From Streptomyces echinatus (GTDB lineage Bacteria > Actinomycetota > Actinomycetes > Streptomycetales > Streptomycetaceae): a DNA stretch of 64,000 nucleotides. The stretch covers positions 1 through 64,000 of the forward strand of contig NZ_JACHJK010000018.1 of NCBI RefSeq assembly GCF_014203595.1. Direction: 5' to 3'. The position numbers and the translations under genes were made by a program. This document shows positions 36,385 to 44,129 of the stretch, piece after piece (position 1 is the first letter of the stretch; every line of letters begins with the position of its first letter). A model generated the notes under the pieces. It searched no databases. It saw only the letters and a list, made by a program, of their open reading frames with translations, and had not been told where the DNA came from.

Positions 36385-37058
36385 CACAGCAGCAGGACCC
36401 GATCAGGGTCATGGTGGTGGACGACCACCCCATGTGGCGTGACGCGGTCGCCCGTGACCTGGCCGAGTCCGGTTTCGACGTGGTCGCCACCGCCGGCGAC
36501 GGCGAGCAGGCGGTCCGCCGCGCCAAGGCCGCCGCCCCCGACGTCCTCGTGCTGGACCTCAACCTGCCCGCCAAGCCCGGCGTCCAGGTGTGCAAGGAAC
36601 TGGTGGGCCACAACCCGGCGTTGCGCGTGCTCGTCCTCTCGGCGAGCGGCGAGCACGCGGACGTGCTGGAGGCCGTGAAGTCCGGCGCGACCGGCTATCT
36701 GCTGAAGTCGGCCTCCACCGAGGAACTCCTGGACGCGGTGCGCCGGACCGCCGTCGGCGACCCGGTGTTCACGCCCGGCCTCGCCGGACTGGTCCTCGGC
36801 GAGTACCGGCGGCTGGCCGCCGAGCCCGTCCCCGCCCCCGACACCGACGAGCCGGGCGCCCCCCGGCTGACGGACCGGGAGACGGAGGTGCTGCGGCTGG
36901 TGGCGAAGGGCCTGAGCTACAAGCAGATCGCCGAACGCCTCGTCATCTCCCACCGCACGGTCCAGAACCACGTCCAGAACACCCTCGGCAAGCTCCAGTT
37001 GCACAACCGGGTGGAGCTGGTGCGGTACGCGATAGAGCGTGGACTCGACGACGAGTAG
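36381..37058 (+). CDS. NarL/LuxR-type response regulator
   Basis: A 225-residue regulator paired with the preceding kinase. The receiver has VVDDHPMWR, the phospho-acceptor in VLVLDLNLP, and GYLLKSAS with the conserved Lys. The LuxR helix-turn-helix is at the C-terminus: LTDRETEVLRLVAKGLSYKQ, then SHRTVQNHVQNTLGKL. The start overlaps the kinase stop by 4 nt. The MacR-type name is plausible but not assigned. It probably controls membrane or envelope genes; a binding site in the window was not found. Confidence 0.93.
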   Translation: MTQQQDPIRVMVVDDHPMWRDAVARDLAESGFDVVATAGDGEQAVRRAKAAAPDVLVLDLNLPAKPGVQVCKELVGHNPALRVLVLSASGEHADVLEAVKSGATGYLLKSASTEELLDAVRRTAVGDPVFTPGLAGLVLGEYRRLAAEPVPAPDTDEPGAPRLTDRETEVLRLVAKGLSYKQIAERLVISHRTVQNHVQNTLGKLQLHNRVELVRYAIERGLDDE

Positions 37059-37166
37059 CCCGGATTCCGGCAACGCGCCCGAATCACCCTTCCCGCCTCT
37101 CCCGATGTGACGCGGATCACCATTAGCGTGACTGAGCGTCAGGCCAGCATGGTGAAGGGACATTTC

Positions 37167-38195
37167 ATGCGAGTCGGAGTACTGACCGGAGGCGGCGACT
37201 GCCCCGGGCTCAACGCCGTCATCCGGGGCATCGTGCGCAAGGGCGTGCAGGAGTACGGCTATGACTTCGTCGGCTTCCGGGACGGCTGGCGGGGTCCGCT
37301 CGAGAACGACACGGTCCGCCTCGACATCCCCGCGGTGCGCGGCATCCTGCCCCGCGGCGGCACCGTCCTCGGCTCCTCGCGGACCAACCCCCTCAAGGTG
37401 GAGGGGGGTATCCGCCGCATCAAGGAGAACCTCGCCAAGCAGGAGGTCGAGGCACTCGTCGCGATCGGTGGCGAGGACACCCTGGGCGTCGCCGCGCGCC
37501 TCGCCGACGAGTACGGCATGCCCTGCGTCGGCGTGCCGAAGACCATCGACAACGACCTGTCCGCCACCGACTACACCTTCGGTTTCGACACCGCCGTCAA
37601 CATCGCCACCGAGGCCATCGACCGGCTGCACACCACCGCCGAGTCCCACATGCGGGTCCTCGTCTGCGAGGTGATGGGACGGCACGCCGGCTGGATCGCG
37701 CTGCACTCGGGCCTGGCCGGCGGCGCCAACGTCATCCTCATCCCCGAACAGCGCTTCGACCTCGACCAGGTGTGCGCGTGGATCACCTCCCGCTTCAAGG
37801 CGTCCTACGCCCCGATCGTCGTCGTCGCCGAGGGCGCCATGCCGAAGGACGGTGACATGGTGCTCAAGGACCAGTCGCAGGACTCCTTCGGGCATGTGCG
37901 GCTGTCCGGCGTCGGTGAGTGGCTGGCCAAGGAGATCGAGCGGCGCACCGGCAAGGAGGCCCGCACCACGGTCCTCGGGCACATCCAGCGCGGCGGCACC
38001 CCCAGCGCCTTCGACCGCTGGCTCGCCACCCGCTTCGGCCTGCACGCCATCGACTGCGTGCGCGACGGCGACTTCGGCAAGATGGTCGCCCTGCGCGGCA
38101 CCGACATCGTCCGCGTCCCGATCTCCGAGGCGACGGCCAGGCTGAAGACGGTGGACCCGAAGCTGTACGAGGAGGTCGGGGTGTTCTTCGGCTGA
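37167..38195 (+). CDS. pfkA: 6-phosphofructokinase, group III (PPi/ATP)
   Basis: A 342-residue glycolytic phosphofructokinase. Motifs: GVLTGGGDCPGLNAV (phosphate binding), VAIGGEDTLG, VPKTIDNDLSATDYTFGF with the catalytic Asp, VMGRHAGWIA, and LGHIQRGGTPSAFDR. At the residues equivalent to E. coli 104 and 124 it has Asp (GGEDT) and Lys (PKTIDND); in this family this combination is typical of pyrophosphate-dependent enzymes, while ATP users have Gly at 104. The start is ATG 37167, after GAAGGGA; the preceding 60 nt in frame are not coding. It is convergent with trpEG, with 47 nt between them. Confidence 0.94.
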   Translation: MRVGVLTGGGDCPGLNAVIRGIVRKGVQEYGYDFVGFRDGWRGPLENDTVRLDIPAVRGILPRGGTVLGSSRTNPLKVEGGIRRIKENLAKQEVEALVAIGGEDTLGVAARLADEYGMPCVGVPKTIDNDLSATDYTFGFDTAVNIATEAIDRLHTTAESHMRVLVCEVMGRHAGWIALHSGLAGGANVILIPEQRFDLDQVCAWITSRFKASYAPIVVVAEGAMPKDGDMVLKDQSQDSFGHVRLSGVGEWLAKEIERRTGKEARTTVLGHIQRGGTPSAFDRWLATRFGLHAIDCVRDGDFGKMVALRGTDIVRVPISEATARLKTVDPKLYEEVGVFFG

Positions 38196-38242
38196 CACCC
38201 CGGCCCGGGCCTGGGGACCGAGCGGCCCCCAGGCCCGTCGCC

Positions 38243-40156
38243 TCACCGCACCGTGCTCGCCCGCAGCCGGCCGATCAGCTCCTGGACGACCGCCGCGCCG
38301 TTCACCGTGAGGACCGACTCGGGGTGGAACTGCACACCGGCGAAACCGGGGCCGCGCAGCGCGTGCACCTCACCGTTCGCCGCCCGGCTCACCTCTACGC
38401 CGTGCGCGGCCAGCTCCCGGGCCGACTCCTCGTCGCAGCGCGCGACGAAGCTGTTGTAGAAGCCGACCGTCTCGCTCCGCCCGAACAGGTCGATCTCCGT
38501 CTGCGCGCCCTGGTGCGGCACCTCCTTGCGGACGATCTCCAGGCCCAGTTCCGCCGCGATCAGCTCGTGCCCGAGGCAGACGCCGAGCACGCCGTGCCGG
38601 TGCGTCCGGATCACCTGGGCGGCCAGGTCCCGCAGGAACCGCATCTTGGGGTCGCCGAGGTCGGCGGGGTCGCCCGGACCGGGCCCGAGGACGAGGGGCC
38701 CCTCGTGCGCGAGCACCGCCTCCCGCAGCCCGGGCTCGTCGTACCGCCGGACGGTCACGTCGAGACCGGCCGACCGCAGGACGTGCGCGAGCATCGCGGT
38801 GAAGGTGTCCTCGCCGTCGACGACGAGGGCGTGGCCCGCGAGGGCCCCGGTCCGCTCCTGCATCCGCAGCCAGAACGGCGCGAGCGCGGCGCGCCGGCCG
38901 TCCAGCGCGGCCCGCACCCGCGGGTCGTCGGCCAGCCGGGGCCGCTCCCGCTCCCGAAGCGGCCGGGACGGCCGTACCCCGAGGGCGGCCAGCACGCCCG
39001 CCGCCTTCGCGTGGGTCTCCGCGACCTCGCCCGCCGGGTCGGAGCCGCGCACCAGCGTCGCCCCGACGGGAACGCGCAGCCGGCCGTCGGCGCCGATGTC
39101 GGCGGTGCGGATCAGGATCGGGGAGTCGAGGGTCTGCGCGCCTCCGGAGTCCCGCCCGAGCAGCGCGAGCGCACCGGCGTAGTACCCGCGCCCGCCGGCC
39201 TCGTGCCGCTCGATCACCCGGCACGCGTTCTGCACCGGAGACCCGGTCACCGTCGCCGCGAACATGGTCTCCCGCAGCACCTCCCGCACGTCCAGGGAGG
39301 ACTTGCCGCGCAGCTCGTACTCGGTGTGCGCGAGGTGCGCCATCTCCTTGAGCCGGGGACCGACGACGACGCCGCCCATGTCGCCGACGGTGCACATCAT
39401 CTTCAGCTCCTCGTCGACGACCATCGACAGCTCCTCGATCTCCTTGCCGTCGGCCAGGAAGGAGAGCAGGTGCTCGGGGGACGGGCCCCCGGCGGGATAG
39501 CGGTAGGTCCCGCTGATCGGGTTCATCACGACGGTGCCGCCGGACATCCGCACATGCACCTCGGGGCTGGCGCCCACCAGCGTCCGCCCACCCGTCTCCC
39601 ACCGCCGCCCTTCCGTGGAAGGCCCTTCGGGCCCTTTTTGATCTCCGGTATGCACCACGAACGTCCAGTACGCGCCCCGCTCGCCCTCGAGCAGCCGCCG
39701 GAACAGGGCCAGCGCGTCGGCGCGGCCGAACCCGGGGATCTCACCCTCGTAGGTGCGCCGGATCACGAAGTTCGCGCCCTCGCCCCGGCCGATCTCCTCG
39801 CGCAGCACCCGGCCGACGATCTCGCCGTACTCCTCGTCCCCGACGTCGAAGCGGCCGCCCTCCACCCGCACCTCGTGCGCCGGGAGCCGGTCGAGCGCCT
39901 CGGCGAGCGGGACGGCGTACGACTCCTCGGGCGTCAGCACCAGCAGGGGGGTGCCGTCGTCGCGGACGTCGAAGCCGCGCTCGCGGATCTGCCGGAACGG
40001 GACGAGGGCGAGACCCTCCTCGGGCAGGTCGGCCAGCCGGTCACGGCTGGTCACCGGGCCGAGCAGCACCTCCACCAGCTGTTCGTCGCGGCCGGGGGTG
40101 CGGCGGCGCAGCAGGGCGAAGGGGCGGGGGTCGGTGAGCAGGTCCTGCAGGTCCAC
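38243..40156 (-). CDS. Anthranilate synthase, fused components I and II (TrpE-TrpG)
   Basis: A 637-residue fusion. Residues 1-425 are the chorismate-binding TrpE-like domain (NPISGTYRYPAGG, EIEELSMVVDEELKMMC, VTGSPVQNACRVIERHE). Residues about 440-630 are the glutamine amidotransferase, with Cys528 in GVCLGHE and His611 in GVQFHPES. It makes anthranilate from chorismate and glutamine. The layout resembles PhzE, and the N-terminal Trp-binding LLES motif of classical TrpE is not apparent, so feedback inhibition may be weak. GTG at 40156 follows AAGGAG. A Trp-leader peptide and attenuator lie upstream, so control is at transcription. Confidence 0.93.
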   Translation of the reverse strand: MDLQDLLTDPRPFALLRRRTPGRDEQLVEVLLGPVTSRDRLADLPEEGLALVPFRQIRERGFDVRDDGTPLLVLTPEESYAVPLAEALDRLPAHEVRVEGGRFDVGDEEYGEIVGRVLREEIGRGEGANFVIRRTYEGEIPGFGRADALALFRRLLEGERGAYWTFVVHTGDQKGPEGPSTEGRRWETGGRTLVGASPEVHVRMSGGTVVMNPISGTYRYPAGGPSPEHLLSFLADGKEIEELSMVVDEELKMMCTVGDMGGVVVGPRLKEMAHLAHTEYELRGKSSLDVREVLRETMFAATVTGSPVQNACRVIERHEAGGRGYYAGALALLGRDSGGAQTLDSPILIRTADIGADGRLRVPVGATLVRGSDPAGEVAETHAKAAGVLAALGVRPSRPLRERERPRLADDPRVRAALDGRRAALAPFWLRMQERTGALAGHALVVDGEDTFTAMLAHVLRSAGLDVTVRRYDEPGLREAVLAHEGPLVLGPGPGDPADLGDPKMRFLRDLAAQVIRTHRHGVLGVCLGHELIAAELGLEIVRKEVPHQGAQTEIDLFGRSETVGFYNSFVARCDEESARELAAHGVEVSRAANGEVHALRGPGFAGVQFHPESVLTVNGAAVVQELIGRLRASTVR

Positions 40157-40233
40157 GGGTCGGGCTCCTTCTCGATCGTCCGACGGAACGTCCGGCGGAT
40201 GTGCTGACGGAGAGGAACGGCCCCGGGAAACGC

Positions 40234-40260
40234 CGAAGGCCGCCCCTCGGGCGGCCTTCG
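40234..40260 (-). terminator. trp attenuator terminator
   Basis: A 12-bp stem with a 3-nt loop: CGAAGGCCGCCC and its complement. On the transcribed (minus) strand it lies 23 nt after the trpL stop. Its 5' arm GGCCGCC can pair instead with GGCGGCC in the end of trpL (40289-40295), giving an antiterminator. It is followed by GCGTTT rather than a long U run. Confidence 0.82.
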
Positions 40261-40282
40261 CGAAGTCTTGTCGTACGCGCGA

Positions 40283-40339
40283 TCAGCGGGCCGCCGGAGA
40301 AGCGGTCCACCACCAGTTCTGGATCGAAAGCGCGAACAT
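40283..40339 (-). CDS. trpL: Trp leader peptide
   Basis: An 18-residue reading frame, MFALSIQNWWWTASPAAR, with three consecutive TGG (Trp) codons. Ribosomes stalled at these codons when charged tRNA-Trp is scarce would free the antiterminator (GGCGGCC at 40289-40295 pairing with GGCCGCC of the terminator) and let transcription reach trpEG. It lies 127 nt upstream of the trpEG start. Trp leader peptides of this kind are known in Streptomyces. No strong ribosome site was seen before the ATG. Confidence 0.9.
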   Translation of the reverse strand: MFALSIQNWWWTASPAAR

Positions 40340-40427
40340 GCCGGAAACCCTACCCCACCCGTCGCCCGTCCACCCGTCAGTCACCCCGTCTCACCCTTCG
40401 AGCAAGGGGAAAAAACATCGCACACGA

Positions 40428-40446
40428 CCCCGTAATGTTTACGGGG
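40428..40446 (+). promoter_or_regulatory. Palindrome over the -10 box of the DAHP synthase gene
   Basis: CCCCGTAA (40428-40435) and TTACGGGG (40439-40446) form a perfect 8-bp inverted repeat. It contains TAATGT (40433-40438), which lies 7 nt before the GTG start, so it covers a likely leaderless promoter and could be a repressor site. Confidence 0.6.
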
Positions 40447-41798
40447 TGACCGTGAACGCTAAGACCAGCCCGAGCGCTGGCAACACCTGGCGAAACCTGC
40501 CCGCGGCGCAGCAGCCCGAGTACCCCGACGCCGAGGCTCTGCGCGCAGTGATCGCGGACCTCGAGTCGTATCCGCCGCTCGTCTTCGCGGGCGAGTGCGA
40601 CCAGCTGCGCGCCCGGATGGCGGCCGTCGCCAAGGGAGAGGCGTTCCTCCTCCAGGGCGGCGACTGCGCCGAGGCTTTCGACGCCGTGTCCGCCGACCAC
40701 ATCCGCAACAAGCTGAAGACGCTGCTCCAGATGGGCGCCGTCCTGACCTACGCGGCCTCCGTGCCCGTGGTCAAGGTCGGCCGCATCGCGGGTCAGTACT
40801 CCAAGCCCCGCTCCAAGCCGACCGAGACCCGCGACGGCGTGACGCTTCCGACCTACCGGGGCGACTCCGTCAACGGCTTCGACTTCACCGAGGCCGCCCG
40901 GATCCCGGACCCCGAGCGGCTGAAGCGCATGTACCACGCGTCGGCCTCCACGCTGAACCTGGTGCGCGCCTTCACCACCGGCGGTTACGCCGACCTGCGC
41001 CAGGTGCACGCCTGGAACCAGGACTTCGTGAAGACCTCGCCGTCGGGCCAGCGCTACGAGCAGCTCGCGCGGGAGATCGACAACGCGCTGAACTTCATGC
41101 GGGCGTGCGGCACCGACCCGGAGGAGTTCAAGACCGTCGAGTTCTTCTCCTCGCACGAGGCGCTGCTGCTGGACTACGAGTCCGCCCTGACCCGGGTCGA
41201 CTCCCGCACCGGCAAGCTGTACGACGTCTCCGGGCACATGGTGTGGATCGGTGAGCGCACCCGGCAGCTGGACCACGCGCACATCGAGTTCGCCTCGAAG
41301 ATCCGCAACCCGATCGGCATCAAGCTCGGCCCGTCCACCACGGCCGAGGAGGCGCTGCAGTACATCGACCGCCTCGACCCCGAGCGGGAGCCGGGCCGGC
41401 TGACCTTCATCGTCCGCATGGGCGCCGACAAGATCCGCGACAAGCTCCCCGAGCTGGTCGAGAAGGTCACGGCGTCCGGTGCCACGGTGGCCTGGGTGAC
41501 CGACCCGATGCACGGCAACACCTTCGAGGCGGCCTCCGGGCACAAGACCCGCCGCTTCGACGACGTGCTCGACGAGGTCAAGGGCTTCTTCGAGGTCCAC
41601 AAGGCGCTCGGCACGCACCCGGGCGGCATCCACGTGGAGCTGACCGGCGACGACGTCACCGAGTGCGTGGGCGGCGGCGACGAGATCTTCGTCGACGACC
41701 TGCACCAGCGCTACGAGACGGCCTGCGACCCGCGGCTGAACCGCAGCCAGTCGCTCGACCTGGCGTTCCTCGTGGCGGAGATGTACCGGGACCAGTGA
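40446..41798 (+). CDS. aroH: Class II 3-deoxy-7-phosphoheptulonate (DAHP) synthase
   Basis: A 450-residue plant-like class II DAHP synthase, the first enzyme of the shikimate pathway, condensing PEP and erythrose 4-phosphate. Typical blocks: LLQGGDCAEAF near residue 70 with the metal-binding Cys, GRIAGQYSKPRS, HVWIGERTRQLDHAHIEF-like region, KLGPSTT, and the C-terminal VTDPMHGNT and GGIHVELTGDDVTECVGG with metal-binding His, Glu and Asp. GTG at 40446 was chosen (a second in-frame GTG is at 40452). It is divergent from trpEG, so the pathway entry and Trp branch share one control region. A strong terminator follows. Confidence 0.96.
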   Translation: MTVNAKTSPSAGNTWRNLPAAQQPEYPDAEALRAVIADLESYPPLVFAGECDQLRARMAAVAKGEAFLLQGGDCAEAFDAVSADHIRNKLKTLLQMGAVLTYAASVPVVKVGRIAGQYSKPRSKPTETRDGVTLPTYRGDSVNGFDFTEAARIPDPERLKRMYHASASTLNLVRAFTTGGYADLRQVHAWNQDFVKTSPSGQRYEQLAREIDNALNFMRACGTDPEEFKTVEFFSSHEALLLDYESALTRVDSRTGKLYDVSGHMVWIGERTRQLDHAHIEFASKIRNPIGIKLGPSTTAEEALQYIDRLDPEREPGRLTFIVRMGADKIRDKLPELVEKVTASGATVAWVTDPMHGNTFEAASGHKTRRFDDVLDEVKGFFEVHKALGTHPGGIHVELTGDDVTECVGGGDEIFVDDLHQRYETACDPRLNRSQSLDLAFLVAEMYRDQ

Positions 41799-41822
41799 TC
41801 ACCCGGTACCGCTGAGCGTCCT

Positions 41823-41852
41823 GGGGCGCGGATCACACCGGATCCGCGCCCC
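41823..41852 (+). terminator. Terminator after aroH
   Basis: Perfect 12-bp stem GGGGCGCGGATC (41823-41834) and GATCCGCGCCCC (41841-41852), loop ACACCG, followed by GCCCACTTTT. Confidence 0.88.
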
Positions 41853-41881
41853 GCCCACTTTTCCGGGTGCCGCGGGATGGG

Positions 41882-41900
41882 TAAGGTTAGGTTTGCCTCA
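41882..41900 (+). promoter_or_regulatory. DmdR/DtxR-type iron box upstream of bfd
   Basis: TAAGGTTAGGTTTGCCTCA matches 15 of 19 positions of the DtxR/DmdR1 consensus TWAGGTTAGSCTAACCTWA. It lies 49 nt before the bfd start. Iron-loaded DmdR1 should repress bfd, so the gene is expressed under iron limitation. Confidence 0.82.
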
Positions 41901-41949
41901 CCGGGAACGGGACGGCAAGAGACAGCGATCCCGTCGGGAGGTGAACCGC

Positions 41950-42174
41950 GTGTACGTCTGCAGTTGTTTCGGCATCACCGAGCAGCAGGTCCGCCGGCAC
42001 GCGGAGAACGGCGCCTGCACCCCGCGCCAGATAGCCTCCGCGTCCAAGGCCGGTACGGACTGCGGCTCGTGCGTGCGCCGCATCCAGGCCCTCCTGGGCC
42101 GCGGTGCCTGCCCCCGCCGGGAGCTGATCGAGCGGCGCGCCCCGGCTCTCGAAGCGCTGGACGACGCCGCCTAG
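41950..42174 (+). CDS. bfd: Bacterioferritin-associated ferredoxin
   Basis: A 74-residue 2Fe-2S protein with four cysteines, Cys4 and Cys6 (CSC) and Cys38 and Cys41 (CGSC), the ligand set of Bfd. Bfd reduces the iron core of bacterioferritin so that iron can be released. The GTG at 41950 was chosen because it is preceded by GGGAGG at suitable spacing and gives the usual N-terminus MYVCSC; an upstream GTG overlaps that ribosome site. It carries an iron box and is convergent with bfr, 16 nt away, a natural pair. Confidence 0.93.
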   Translation: MYVCSCFGITEQQVRRHAENGACTPRQIASASKAGTDCGSCVRRIQALLGRGACPRRELIERRAPALEALDDAA

Positions 42175-42190
42175 CGCCCGCGGCCGCTCC

Positions 42191-42676
42191 CTAGGCGTCG
42201 GGCTGGCTCTGCTCGATCAGGGTCGAGAGGTAGAGCGCCTCGCCCAGCTTGTCCACGAGCTCCAGCTGGGTGTCCAGGTAGTCGATGTGGTGCTCCTCGT
42301 CGGCCAGGATCACCTCGAAGATGTTCGCCGACGTGATGTCGTTCTTGTCGCGCATGATCTGGACGCCGCGGCGCAGCCGGTCGATGGCCTCGACCTCGAT
42401 CTGCCGGTCGGCCTGGAACATCTCCGTCACCGTCTGCCCGACCTGGACGTGGCCCAGTCGCTGGTAGTTCGGCAGGCCGTCCAGCAGCAGGATGCGGTCG
42501 GTGAGCACCTCCGCGTGCCGCATCTCGTCGAACGACTCGCGCCGGGTGTACTCGGCGAGCTTGGTCCACCCCTTGTGGTCCTGGAGCTTGGAGTGCAGGA
42601 AGTACTGGTTGATCGCGGTCAGCTCGGCGGTCAGCTGTTCGTTGAGCAGTTCGATGACCTCGGGGTCGCCTTGCAT
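42191..42676 (-). CDS. bfr: Bacterioferritin
   Basis: A 161-residue ferritin-like protein with all ferroxidase ligands in place: Glu18, Glu51, His54, Glu94, Glu127 and His130; Met52 is the haem ligand. It forms a 24-subunit shell that oxidises and stores iron. The start at ATG 42676 follows GAAGGAG. It is convergent with bfd. The AT-rich upstream region has direct repeats (AGTAAGT) but no iron box that I can see, so it is probably controlled differently from bfd. Confidence 0.96.
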   Translation of the reverse strand: MQGDPEVIELLNEQLTAELTAINQYFLHSKLQDHKGWTKLAEYTRRESFDEMRHAEVLTDRILLLDGLPNYQRLGHVQVGQTVTEMFQADRQIEVEAIDRLRRGVQIMRDKNDITSANIFEVILADEEHHIDYLDTQLELVDKLGEALYLSTLIEQSQPDA

Positions 42677-42748
42677 GCGACGGGCTCCTTCCGGACGACT
42701 GTGTCGGTCGTTAGCGCCGCATGATGGCACCGCCCGTGAAGATCGTCC

Positions 42749-42770
42749 AGTAAGTGCATACTTAGTAAGT
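42749..42770. promoter_or_regulatory. AT-rich repeat/inverted repeat upstream of bfr
   Basis: Two copies of AGTAAGT (42749-42755 and 42764-42770) flank GCATACTT; TAAGT/ACTTA also form an inverted repeat (42751-42764). In this very GC-rich DNA it stands out. It lies 75 nt before bfr and 80 nt before the oxidoreductase gene on the other strand. Confidence 0.5.
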
Positions 42771-42848
42771 TAGTGCTGACTTGCCCTAGTTGTCCTATTG
42801 GTCGAATGGTGGTCAAGGGCACTGCCCGAGGTCTGTCAGGATGGATAC

Positions 42849-43481
42849 ATGGGTCATCCGGTGGAGCGAGAGTCTGGGGCAGTGGCAGGGTCCGAGCTTC
42901 CGCCGGGTCAGCGGCTCCAGCGCGGCTGGCCGGTCACGCACTACGGGCCCGTCCCGAAGTTCCGGCCCGAGCGCTGGGAGTTCCGGGTCTTCGGGGCCAC
43001 CGCCGACGGTGACAAGCACACCTGGAACCACGAGGAGTTCACGGCCCTGCCGTACACCACCGTGGTGGCCGATCTGCACTGCGTGACCAAGTTCAGCATG
43101 ATCGGCGCGGAGTGGGGCGGGGTCCCGGCCCGCGTGATCCTGGACCTGGCCCCGCCGGCGCCGGACGTCACCCATGTCATGGTCTGGGCGGAGTACGGCT
43201 TCAGCTCGAACCTGCGCCTGGGGGACTTCTCCTCCGACCGCGCCATCTTCGCCACCCACAAGGACGGCGAGCTCCTCACCGCCGAGCACGGCTTCCCGGT
43301 CCGCCTGGTCGTGCCCCATCTGTACGCCTGGAAGGGGCCCAAATGGGTCCGGGGCGTGGAGTACATGACCGCCGACCGCCGCGGCTTCTGGGAGGAGCGC
43401 GGCTACCACAACATCGGCGACCCCTGGAAGGAACAGCGCTACTCCTACCAGGAAGGGCCCGGGGAGGGCCCCGAGCTCTGA
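42849..43481 (+). CDS. Sulfite-oxidase-like molybdopterin oxidoreductase
   Basis: A 210-residue protein with the SUOX fold core. LHCVTKFSM carries the conserved Cys that binds molybdenum in this family, and ARVILDLAPPAPDVTHVMVWAEYGFSSN-type and PVRLVVPHLYAWKGPKWVR segments are the usual cofactor- and substrate-pocket regions. It lacks the C-terminal dimerisation domain of true sulfite oxidases and resembles YedY-type short proteins without a Tat signal, so it is probably cytoplasmic. The substrate is unknown. ATG at 42849 is preceded by CAGGAT; the ribosome site is weak. It is convergent with the DUF4396 gene. Confidence 0.85.
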   Translation: MGHPVERESGAVAGSELPPGQRLQRGWPVTHYGPVPKFRPERWEFRVFGATADGDKHTWNHEEFTALPYTTVVADLHCVTKFSMIGAEWGGVPARVILDLAPPAPDVTHVMVWAEYGFSSNLRLGDFSSDRAIFATHKDGELLTAEHGFPVRLVVPHLYAWKGPKWVRGVEYMTADRRGFWEERGYHNIGDPWKEQRYSYQEGPGEGPEL

Positions 43482-43493
43482 CCCCCGGCCCGC

Positions 43494-44063
43494 TCAGTGG
43501 TGGTACTGGTGCACCACCGCGTGTCCCTTGCCCCGGCCGATCATCCACTTGTTGACCGGGGTGGTCACCACGAAGGCGGTCACGAGCGAGATCGCCAGCG
43601 AGATCCAGAACAGCGCGTCGCTCAGCATCGCGTCCATCGCGGACGGCCAGACCAGGATCACGCCGTTGTCGATCAGTTCCATCACGGCGATGGAGAGGGT
43701 GTCGGCGGCCAGCGCGACCCGGAAGGCCGTGCGGAAGTCCACGCCGGCGCGCAGGATCCCGCGCAGGGTGAGCGAGTAGCCGAAGACGAAGGCCAGGACG
43801 ATCGCCAGCACCATCGTGGGCAGGTTGCCCCAGCCGAAGGCGGTGCCCAGGATCATGCCGAGCACCTCGCCGATGGCGCAGCCGGTGAGGCAGTGCAGGG
43901 TGGCCTGAGCGGCCGCCTGCCAGGTGGCCGCGGGCGCGTGGCCGTGGTGCTGGTGGTGCCCGCCGTGCTCCGAGTGCTGCTCGTGCCCGTCCTGCCCGTG
44001 TCCTTCGTGCGTCTCGTGGTGCTGGTGGTGGGTCTGCGCCGAGTGCTCCATGGTTTCCCCCAT
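43494..44063 (-). CDS. DUF4396 membrane protein with His-rich N-terminus
   Basis: A 189-residue membrane protein. Residues 1-45 hold about 20 histidines (HHQHHETHEGHGQDGHEQH region), a likely metal-binding tail. Four to five helices follow, starting with ATLHCLTGCAIGEVLGMILG, where a Cys pair (HCLTGC) may also bind metal; the C-terminus ends HQYHH. DUF4396 proteins are common near copper-response genes. The region before it holds a 7-bp inverted repeat with three Cs between, a CsoR-type copper operator. ATG at 44063 (GGGGGAAACC) or 44051. I infer a copper-handling role; the family's function is not known to me. Confidence 0.88.
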   Translation of the reverse strand: MGETMEHSAQTHHQHHETHEGHGQDGHEQHSEHGGHHQHHGHAPAATWQAAAQATLHCLTGCAIGEVLGMILGTAFGWGNLPTMVLAIVLAFVFGYSLTLRGILRAGVDFRTAFRVALAADTLSIAVMELIDNGVILVWPSAMDAMLSDALFWISLAISLVTAFVVTTPVNKWMIGRGKGHAVVHQYHH

Positions 44064-44098
44064 GCCGAGTGGCGGTTCCTGCGTCTGACAGGAACCGT

Positions 44099-44115
44099 AT
44101 ACCCCCCAGGGGTAT
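44099..44115 (-). promoter_or_regulatory. CsoR-like copper operator upstream of the DUF4396 gene
   Basis: ATACCCC-CCA-GGGGTAT is a perfect inverted repeat with 7-nt arms, the layout of CsoR sites in Streptomyces (TACCC...GGGTA type). It lies 36 nt upstream of the DUF4396 start. CsoR releases DNA on Cu(I), so copper would induce the gene. Confidence 0.75.
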
Positions 44116-44129
44116 TCCTCAACGGGGAT

